Of a stretch of 64,000 bases of DNA, positions 57,436 through 64,000 are shown piece by piece (the first letter of the stretch is position 1; each line of letters starts with the position of its first letter). The stretch is from Elymus sibiricus (Eukaryota > Streptophyta > Magnoliopsida > Poales > Poaceae). Below the pieces are notes generated by a model. It did no database searches. It had not been told where the DNA came from and saw only the letters and a program-made list of their open reading frames with translations. The translations under genes and the position numbers were made by a program. The stretch lies in NCBI GenBank assembly GCA_039707655.1, contig CM077665.1, positions 140,059,148 through 140,123,147 on the forward strand, read 5' to 3'.

Positions 57436-59467
57436 AGCTTTCAGGCTGAAGCTTTTTGACATAAGCATCACATCCCCAAACTTTAAGAAACGACAACTTT
57501 GGTTTCCTACCAAACCACAGTTCATATGGCATCATCTCAACGGATTTCGATGGTGCCCTATTTAAAGTGAATGCAGCTGTCTCTAACGCATAACCCCAAA
57601 ACGATAGTGGCAAATCGACAAGAGACATCATAGACCGCACCATATCCAATAAGGTTCGATTATGACGTTCGGACACACCATTACGCTGTGGTGTTCCAGG
57701 TGGTGTCAATTGTGAAACAATTCCACATTGTCTTAAGTGATTGCCAAACTCATAACTCAGATATTCTCCTCCTCGACCAGATCGCAGGAATTTAATCTTC
57801 TTGTTACGATGATTCTCAACTTCACTCTGAAATTGCTTGAACTTTTCAAACGTTTCAGACTTATGTTTCATTAAGTAAATATACCCATATCTACTTAAGT
57901 CTTCGGTGAATGTGAGAAAATAACGATATCCACCGCGCGCCTCAATGCTCATCGGACCACACACATCAGTATGTATGATTTCCAACAAGTCACTTGCCCG
58001 TTCCATTGTTCTAGAGAACGGGGTCTTAGTCATCTTGCCCATGAGGCATGGTTCACATGTGTGAAGTGATTCAAAATCAAGTGACTCCAAAAGTCCATCA
58101 GCATGGAGTTTCTTCATGCGTTTTACACCAATATGACCTAAGCGGCAGTGCCACAAGAAAGTGGTGCTATCATTATCAACTCTACATCTTTTGGCATCAA
58201 TGTTATGAACATGTGTATCATCACTATCGAGATTCAATAAGAATAAACCCCTCACAATGGGTGCATGACCATAAAAGATATTACTCATATAAATAGAACA
58301 ACCATTATTCTCTGATTTAAATGAGTAACCGTCTCGCAATAAACAAGATCCAGATATAATGTTCATGCTTAACGCAGGCACTAAATAACAATTATTCAGG
58401 TTCATCACTAATCCCGATGGTAATCGAAGAGCGAGCATGCCGACGGCGATCACATCAACCTTGGAACCATTTCCCACACGCATCGTCACTTCATCCTTTG
58501 CCAGCCTCCGTCTATTCAGTAGTTCCTGCTTTGAGTTGCAAATGTGAGCAACCAAACCGGTATCAAATACCCAGGCACTACAACGAGAGTTGGTAAGGTA
58601 CACATCAATAACATGTATTTCATATATACCTTGTTTGGTGTTGGCCGGCTTCTTGTCAGCCAGATACTTGGGACAGTTCTGTTTCCAGTGACCAGTTCTC
58701 TTGCAATGAAAGCACTCAGTTTCTGGCTTGGGTCCAGCCTTGGGTTTCTTCACGGGAGGGGCAACTACTTTGCCACTCTTCTTGGAGTTACCCTTCTTGC
58801 CCTTGCCATTCTTCTTGAAACTAGTGGTTTTATTGACCATCAACACTTGATGCTCCTTCTGAATCTCAGACTCGGCGACTTTCAACATCGCAAATAGCTC
58901 GGCGACTGACTTGTTCATCCCTTGCATGTTATAGTTCAACATGAAGCTTTTGTAGCTAGGTGGCAGTGATTGAAGAACTCTATCAGTGATCACCACTGGC
59001 GGGAGAACAATTCCCAACTCCGCCAGATGGTTGGAATACCCAGACATTCTGAGTACATGTTCACTGACAGACCCGTTCTCCTCCATCTTGCAAGCATAGA
59101 ACTTATCGGAGGTCTCATACCTCTCGATCCGGGCATTCTTCTCAAAGATAAACTTCAACTCCTGGAACATCTCATATGCTCCATGACGTTCAAAACGTCT
59201 TTGAAGTCCCGGTTCTAAGCCATACAGCATTGCACATTGAACTATTGAGTAATCATCAGAACGTGTCTGCCAGGCGTTCGCAACGTCTGCAGCCTCTACT
59301 GGAGCGGGTGGTTCACTGAGCGGTGCATCAAGGACATAAGCATTTTGGGAAGCCGTGAGGATAATCCTCAGATTACGGGCCCAGTCTACAAAGTTACTTC
59401 CATCATCTTTCAACTTAGCTTTCACTAGGAACGCATTGAAATTCAGGGGTGCTACTGCGCGAGCCAT
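57404..59467 (-). pseudogene. Copia Y gag, protease and integrase
   Basis: The likely start is ATG at 59467 (MARAVAPLNF), as in the family. In-frame codons upstream exist but lie in the leader. Gag fills about residues 1-250. The zinc knuckle CFHCKRTGHWKQNC is near 252-265, protease DTG near 302, integrase zinc finger HCRLGHIG ... CEPC at 450-475, and the integrase core at about 495-620 with HTDVCGP, RNGVSERHN and PYELWFGRKP. The second catalytic Asp is replaced: LRSGRGGEYLS where copia X has an Asp (DRGGEYLS). The frame ends at a frameshift near 57430. This was a good copy with one damaging substitution before the indel. Confidence 0.93.
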
Positions 59468-60730
59468 TGATCTACAACATAAATTTTTGCAAAGACAACT
59501 TAGACTATTGTTCAAGATAATGAGTTTAGTTAATCATATTACTTAAAAACTCCCACTCAAATTGACATCCCTCACGTCATTCGAGTGTCACATGATCCAA
59601 ATTCACCAACCCAAGTCCGATCATCACGTGAGATGAGGTGGTTTCAATGGTGAACATCTCCATGTTGATCATATCTACTATATGACGCATGTTCGACCTT
59701 TCGGTCTCTTGTGTTCCGAGGCCATGTCTGTACATGCTAGGCTCGTCAAGTTTAACACGAGTGTTCCGCATGTGCAACACTGGCTTGCACCCGTTGTATG
59801 TGAACGTAGAGTCTATCACACCCGATCATCACGTGGTGTCTCAAAACAACGAACTTTCGCAACGGTGCACACTCGGGGAGAACACAATTTTATCTTGAAA
59901 TTTTAGTGAGGGATCACCTTATAATGCTACCGTCGTCCTAAGCATAATAAGATGCATAAAAAGGATTAACATCACATGCAAATCATAAGTGACATGATAT
60001 GGCCATGATCTTGTGCTTTTGATCACCATCTCCAAAGCACCGGCATCATCTCCATCGTCACCGGCATGACACCATGATCTCCATCATCTTGATCTCTATC
60101 AACGTTTCGCCATGAGGTTGTCGCACCAACTATTGCTTCTACAACTATTGCTAACTCATAGCGATAAAGTAAAGCAAAAACGGCGAGAATAAATTAAAGA
60201 CAACCCTATGGCTCCTGCCGGTTGCCGTACTCATCGACATGCAAGTCGTAATAATCTATACAAAACATGATCATATCATACATCACATATATCTCATCTT
60301 GTTTCTGGCCATATCATATCACATCATACCCTGCAAAAACAAGTTAGACGTCCTCTAATTTGTTGTTGCATGTTTTACGTGGCTGCTATGGGTATCTAGC
60401 AAGAATGATTCTTACCTACGCAAAACCACAACGGTGATATACAAGTTGCTATTTCACCTTCTACAAGGACCGCCTCTGTCGAATCCGATTCAACTAAAGT
60501 GGGAGAGACAGACACCCGCCAGCCATCTTATGCAACAAGGTTACATGTCAGTCGATGGAACCGGTCTCTCGTACGTGGACAAGTAAGGTTGGTCCGAGCC
60601 GCTTCATCCCACAATACCGCCGAATCAAGAAAAGACTAAGGAGGGAAGCAATCTGAATATCAACGCCCACAAACTCCTTTGTGTTCTACTCGATATCTCA
60701 TCTACGCATAGACCTAGCTCATGATGCCAC
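59468..60730 (-). other. 5' untranslated leader and PBS of copia Y
   Basis: About 1.26 kb between the 5' LTR and gag, a long leader as in BARE1-type elements. The PBS at 60712-60729 reads TGGCATCATGAGCTAGG on the '-' strand, a degenerate initiator-Met tRNA site (usual TGGTATCAGAGC). The short ORFs at 59.6-59.9 kb have no recognisable product. Confidence 0.75.
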
Positions 60731-61943
60731 TGTTAGAGAACGTTGCATGGGAAACAAAAAAATTCCTACGCACACGCAAGATCTATCCATGGTGATGAGC
60801 ATCTATGAGAGGGAGAGTGGATCTACATACCCTTGTAGATCGCTAAGAGGGAAGCATTAAGAAACGCGATTGATGTAGTAGAACGTCTTCGCGATCCAAA
60901 TCGCAAGCCGTCCCGCGATCCAATCACGATCCGTCCCGATCTAGCGCCGAACGGACGGCACTTCCGCGTTCAGCACACGTACAGCTCGATGACGATCTCT
61001 GCCTTCTTGATCTAGCAAGAGGGATCGGAGAGGTAGATGAGTACTCCGGCAGCACAATGGCGTGGTGACGGTGGTGGGGGTGCTGTCCCGGCAGGGCTTC
61101 GCCAAGCGCAACCGAGACGATCTAGTGGAGAACAGATCTAGAGGGAGAGAGAGGCAGCCGTGGCTTTTCAGGTTGGGGGGCTGCCCTCAAAAACCTCTAG
61201 TATATATAGGAGGGAGGGAGGAGGAGGCAGCCCTAGGGTTTGCCCAAGGGGTTCGGCCGAACCACCACCAAGGGAGGAGTCCACCTCCCACAAGGGAGGT
61301 GGACTCCTAGTAGGACTCCTCCCACTTGGCCCCTCTCCCACCCCTTTGCGCAAGGGCCTCCTAGGGGCTGGCCGGCCAGCCCACCAGGGGCTGGTGTTCC
61401 ACCTCCTAGGCCCACATGACCCTTGGGGTGGGTGGTCCCCACTTGGTGGACCCCCCGGAACCCATTCGTCACTCCCGGTACACTACCAGAAGTGCCCGAA
61501 ACTTTTTCAGAGACCAAAACGGGACTTCCTATATGTCAATATTTACCTCCGAACCATTCCGGAGCTCCTCGTGACGTCCGGGATCTCATCTGGGACTCCG
61601 AACAATCTTTGGTCATCACCATACATAACTCAATACTACCGAAACGTCACCGAATGTTAAGTGTGCAGACCCTGCGGGTTCGAGAACTATGTAGACATGA
61701 CCGAGACACCTCTACGGTCAATAACCAATAGCGGGACCTGGATGCCCATATTGGTTCCTACATATTCTACGAAGATCTTTATCGGTTGAACCTCTATGTC
61801 AAGGATTCAGTTAATCATGTATGTTATTCCCTTTGTTCTTCGGTATGTTTACTTGCCCGAGATTCGATCGTCGATATCTCTATACCTAGTTCAATCTCAT
61901 TACCGGCAAGTCTCTTTACTCATTCCGTAATACAAGATCATGT
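60731..61943 (-). repeat. 5' LTR of copia Y, cut by a CACTA transposon
   Basis: It begins TGTTAGAGAACGTTGC as in the 3' LTR and is colinear with it up to GTAATACAAGATCATGT. About 560 bases are missing beyond the CACTA insertion and lie outside the window. Confidence 0.92.
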
Positions 61944-62340
61944 CACTACTGGAATCAGGATCTTTGCCGTCAGCCAGCTCTTTGCCGTCAGCTAGCTGAT
62001 GGCAAAGAAGGTCTTTGCCATCAGCTTACAGAAAACTGACGGCAAACAAAGAGCTGACGACAAAGATCATGTTTGCCGTCAGCCATCTCTTTGCCGTCTG
62101 CTAGCTGACGGCATAGAAGCTTTGCCGTCAGCTAGCAGACGGCAAAGAGGAAGGGTGGACCACTAACGAGAACCACCTAACGGCCACTTTCTTTGCCGTC
62201 TGCTAGCTGACGGCAAAGCTTCTATGTCGTCAGCTAGCAGACGGCAAAGAAAGTGGCCAACTAACGTCCGTTCGCCCCCCCGGCCCCACCCCACTAGCTA
62301 GGCTCTTTGCCGTCTGCTAGCAGACGGCAAAGAGATTTGA
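61944..62340. repeat. CACTA terminal inverted repeat and subterminal repeat block
   Basis: More than ten copies of the dodecamer-like TTTGCCGTC(A/T)GC in direct and inverted orientation. Two are joined as long hairpins. The best has perfect 31-base arms (62182-62212 and 62228-62258) around a 15-base loop. Confidence 0.9.
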
Positions 62341-62848
62341 CCTATCTAAAACAGTCAGCGCACCGCGCCCCACCCCTCTCTCTCTCCCCTCACCTCACCC
62401 GTGCCGCCCCCGTGCCCGAGCCGCCGCCGCCCCGCGCCACCCTCCGGAGCCCGAGGCGCCGCTGGCTAGCCTCGCCCCCCGGAGCCCGCCCCGCGCCCCA
62501 CCCCTCTCTCGCTCCCCTCCCTCTCTCTCCCCTCACCTCACCCGCGCCGCCCCCGTGCCCAAGCCGCCGCCGCCCCGCGCCACCCCCGGGAGCCCGAGGC
62601 GCCGCCGGCCAGCCCCGCCCCCCGGAGCCCGCCCCGTCGCCGGCCGCCCGCCCGCCCCGCCCGGCCGCCTCGCCTAGCGGACGCAGGCCGCGGCGGCCGC
62701 CCTGCCCTGCCCCATCACCGGAGCCGCGCCGCGCCGCTCCGCCCCGCCGCCGGAGCCGCACCGTCGCCGGCCTCCCTTCCCCTTGGCCTCCTCAACCCGC
62801 GCCCCCTCCCCGTGGCCTGCCTCCTCAACCCGCGCCCCCTCCCCGTGG
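62341..62848 (+). other. GC-rich CACTA leader exon candidate with imperfect tandem duplication
   Basis: An extremely GC-rich stretch in which GCGCCCCACCCCTCTCTC...CCCGGAGCCCGCCCC occurs twice, starting at 62365 and 62493. It ends at CCCCGTG|GTGAGT (62849), a good splice donor. It may be a noncoding first exon. It is open on both strands but Pro/Arg/Ala-biased, so I do not call a protein. Confidence 0.45.
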
Positions 62849-62876
62849 TGAGTTTTTCTGTTTTTTTCTGTTTTTT

Positions 62877-63165
62877 TAGATTTAGTTTAGGTTTGTTTAG
62901 TTTAGTTTAGTTTAGTTTAGTTTAGTTTAGTTTAGGTTAGATTTAGTTTAGTTTAGTTTAGGTTTTTTTCTGTTTTTTAAGAATAAACAAGAAAGATGAA
63001 AAAAAAAGAAGTAAAAGAAGAAGAGGAAGAAGAGGAAGAAGAAGAAGATGAAAAAAAAGAACAATAAGTAGAAGAAGAAGAAGAAGAAGAAGAAGAAGAA
63101 GAAAGAAGAAGAAGATGAAAAAAAAGTAGAAGTAGAAGATGAAAAAAAGAAGTAGGAAAAGTAGA
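62877..63165. repeat. TTTAG and GAA/AAAG simple repeats in a probable CACTA intron
   Basis: TTTAG pentamers run from 62877 to about 62965 (at least ten copies, some as TTTAGG or TTTAGA). GAA/GAAG purine repeats run from about 62985 to 63165. Both lie between the donor at 62849 and acceptor-like TGTCAG (63300) or ATTGCAG (63403). Confidence 0.8.
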
Positions 63166-63284
63166 AAAAGAGGGTCGCCGATGGTGATGCATTTATTGAT
63201 GATGCTGATGAGCACATCATTACTGATAGTGATGATGATAATGCATTTATTGATCCCGGAGCATATATAGACGATGAAGATTAA
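63165..63284 (+). other. Short acidic reading frame ending at TAA, possible exon of a CACTA gene
   Basis: About 39 codons without a stop, rich in Asp (HIITDSDDDNAFIDPG, ending DDED). It could be the C-terminal exon of a transposase whose body is deleted, or chance coding. There are no catalytic motifs. Confidence is low. Confidence 0.3.
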
Positions 63285-63414
63285 TATTAGTAATGTCAGG
63301 TATTCAATTATTATTATGTACATATATATTATTAATTAGTTCATGTTATTTGGTATTCAATTTTTTTATGTTGTACTAATTTCGTTTACTCTTTGTCATT
63401 GCAGGTGTTGACAG

Positions 63415-64000
63415 ATGGTGGGCGCGGGTCGAGAGCGCTCCGAGCCTCCTTCCTCGGCGCGTGCTGGGAGGGGTGCTATTATTCCACCCGAGCACCTCCG
63501 GAGAGCGCTGGTACACAGTATGCAGACACCGGCGGGCGCTTCTTCTTCGGCCGGGAGAGGTCGGGGGAAGACGAAGAGGGGTGCTAGAGGTGGACGTGGC
63601 GGCGGGAGAGGTAGGAAGGCTGCTGCGCCTTCCTCGCCGCCACCCCCAGCTGATTCTCCCGACCACTGGAGTGCTCCGTCTCAAGTGGACCCGTCTGACT
63701 TGGACCCGTCTTGGACTCTGGTCCATGAGCCTCGGGCCGACGAGCCTCGGGTCGCCGAGCCTTCGTCCCAGGAGACTCCGATCCCAGAGTCTTCGTCCCA
63801 GGAGACTCCGGTCCCAGAGTCTTCGTCCCACGTGACTCCGAAGGCTAGTGGCCATGCTGATGGTGGCGAGGACAGCTTTTCTGAGGATAGCTATAGCGAG
63901 GGCGAGCTGGTTGAGGAGGGCAAGAAGGTCTACCAGCGTGGTGGTACAAAGCTCCCGCCCGTGCCGGCGACCCGCGATCAGAGGTGGTTGATTGTGCCTA
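63415..64000 (+). CDS. N-terminal part of a CACTA/En-Spm-type transposon protein, runs off the window
   Basis: An ATG at 63415, 11 bases after the acceptor ATTGCAG (63397-63403), opens a frame of 195 codons with no stop before the end of the window. The N-terminus is basic and Gly/Arg-rich (RGGRGGGRGRK near residues 60-70). Then comes a linker of repeated SSQETP(I/V)PE motifs, an acidic EDSFSEDSYSEGELVEE region, and the conserved-looking KVYQRGGTKLPPVPATRDQR near the end. That last pattern resembles the start of the plant Ptta/En/Spm transposase family (PF03004-like) in grass CACTA elements. The product would bind the subterminal repeats if it is TNPA-like; that is an inference. Confidence 0.72.
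   Translation, partial: MVGAGRERSEPPSSARAGRGAIIPPEHLRRALVHSMQTPAGASSSAGRGRGKTKRGARGGRGGGRGRKAAAPSSPPPPADSPDHWSAPSQVDPSDLDPSWTLVHEPRADEPRVAEPSSQETPIPESSSQETPVPESSSHVTPKASGHADGGEDSFSEDSYSEGELVEEGKKVYQRGGTKLPPVPATRDQRWLIVP

Larger units (their letters stand above)
18839..64000 (-). mobile_element. Angela/BARE1-like Ty1/copia element Y, split by gypsy B, element D and a CACTA element
   Basis: The 3' LTR (18839-20454 plus 40205-40361) lies on the left and the 5' LTR (from 60731) on the right, with gag-pol between on the '-' strand. Removing B, D and their TSD copies leaves about 8.3 kb up to the CACTA insertion, which fits a full Angela-like element of roughly 8.8 kb. The right end is outside the window, so its TSD (left copy probably ACACC, 18834-18838) cannot be checked. 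The coding part is inactivated by at least one stop, one frameshift and a lost integrase residue. Confidence 0.92.
61944..64000 (+). mobile_element. CACTA (En/Spm) DNA transposon, 5' end, right end outside window
   Basis: The terminal sequence CACTACTGGAATCAGG is followed by about 400 bases of subterminal repeats of TTTGCCGTCAGC/TTTGCCGTCTGC in both orientations. These are the transposase-binding repeats expected in CACTA elements. A GC-rich segment, an AT-rich repeat tract and the start of a CACTA-type ORF follow. The TSD would be 3 bases (left copy probably TGT), not checkable here. Confidence 0.9.

Noticed and set aside
62307..62879. Pro/Arg/Ala-rich 190-codon frame at the CACTA end
   Set aside because: Very GC-rich DNA with few stop codons, open on both strands, containing a tandem duplication and crossing a good splice donor. 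Nothing resembles a protein domain.
62877..62965. TTTAG repeats as an internal telomere tract
   Set aside because: The plant telomere unit is TTTAGGG. Here the unit is TTTAG with irregular variants inside a probable intron of a CACTA element.
63165..63284. Firm call of a transposase C-terminal exon
   Set aside because: Thirty-nine acidic codons alone are not enough. Kept only as a low-confidence feature.

Overview
This is plant genomic DNA, almost certainly from a Triticeae grass (wheat, Aegilops or a close relative). I see no host gene. The whole window is a stack of transposable elements nested in one another. The best lineage marker is the copia LTR start TGTTGGAAATATGCCC next to a GCAAGTGGGAGAC polypurine tract, which I know from the Angela/BARE1/WIS group. 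The element boundaries below come from matched LTR ends, primer-binding sites (PBS), polypurine tracts (PPT) and, for six insertions, 5-bp target-site duplications (TSDs).

Layout, left to right. (1) 1-14997 is a decayed Angela-like copia element, '+' strand, called X, whose 5' end lies outside the window. It is split by gypsy element A (1519-11807, '-' strand, TSD AGGTC). X itself sits inside a second copia lineage of SIRE/Maximus type (pol 14998-16729, 3' LTR from 16797). (2) That LTR is broken at 17546 by a gypsy LTR of family B (17546-18838), which is in turn broken at 18839 by a second Angela-like copia, Y ('-' strand, 18839 to beyond the window). (3) Y is split three times. Gypsy B (20455-40199, '-', TSD GTCTA) lies in its 3' LTR. 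Element D (41114-56181, '+', TSD CTATC) lies in its reverse transcriptase/RNase H region. A CACTA DNA transposon (61944 to past 64000) lies in its 5' LTR. (4) Gypsy A' (24625-34828, '+', TSD CTGCC), a sister copy of A, lies inside an accessory gene of B. Pol-less gypsy C (44953-53743, '-', TSD GGGCC) lies inside D. A solo Angela-like LTR (51811-53673, TSD AAAAC) lies inside the 5' LTR of C. The deepest path is six elements.

How the elements work. A and A' are Athila-type Ty3/gypsy elements with one long gag-protease-RT-RNase H-integrase frame, a predicted intron of about 0.3 kb, and a small accessory ORF with a coiled coil and a C-terminal membrane segment in the envelope position. B keeps gag, protease and a different 360-codon accessory ORF but has lost RT, RNase H and integrase. 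C keeps only half a gag. D has no gag or pol but carries a two-exon gene on its antisense strand. B, C and D must therefore have been moved by proteins of other elements, and B shares LTR ends with A.

The observations most worth following up are these: near-identical elements A and A' carry unrelated N-terminal parts in the accessory ORF; intron signals between pol and that ORF are conserved; a GC-rich GGCGCGCC inverted-repeat module occurs 12 times across three families; RNA hairpins near the PPT and in the 3' noncoding zone keep their pairing between families; and D has an intact spliced antisense ORF. All family assignments are from memory of motifs, since no database search was possible.
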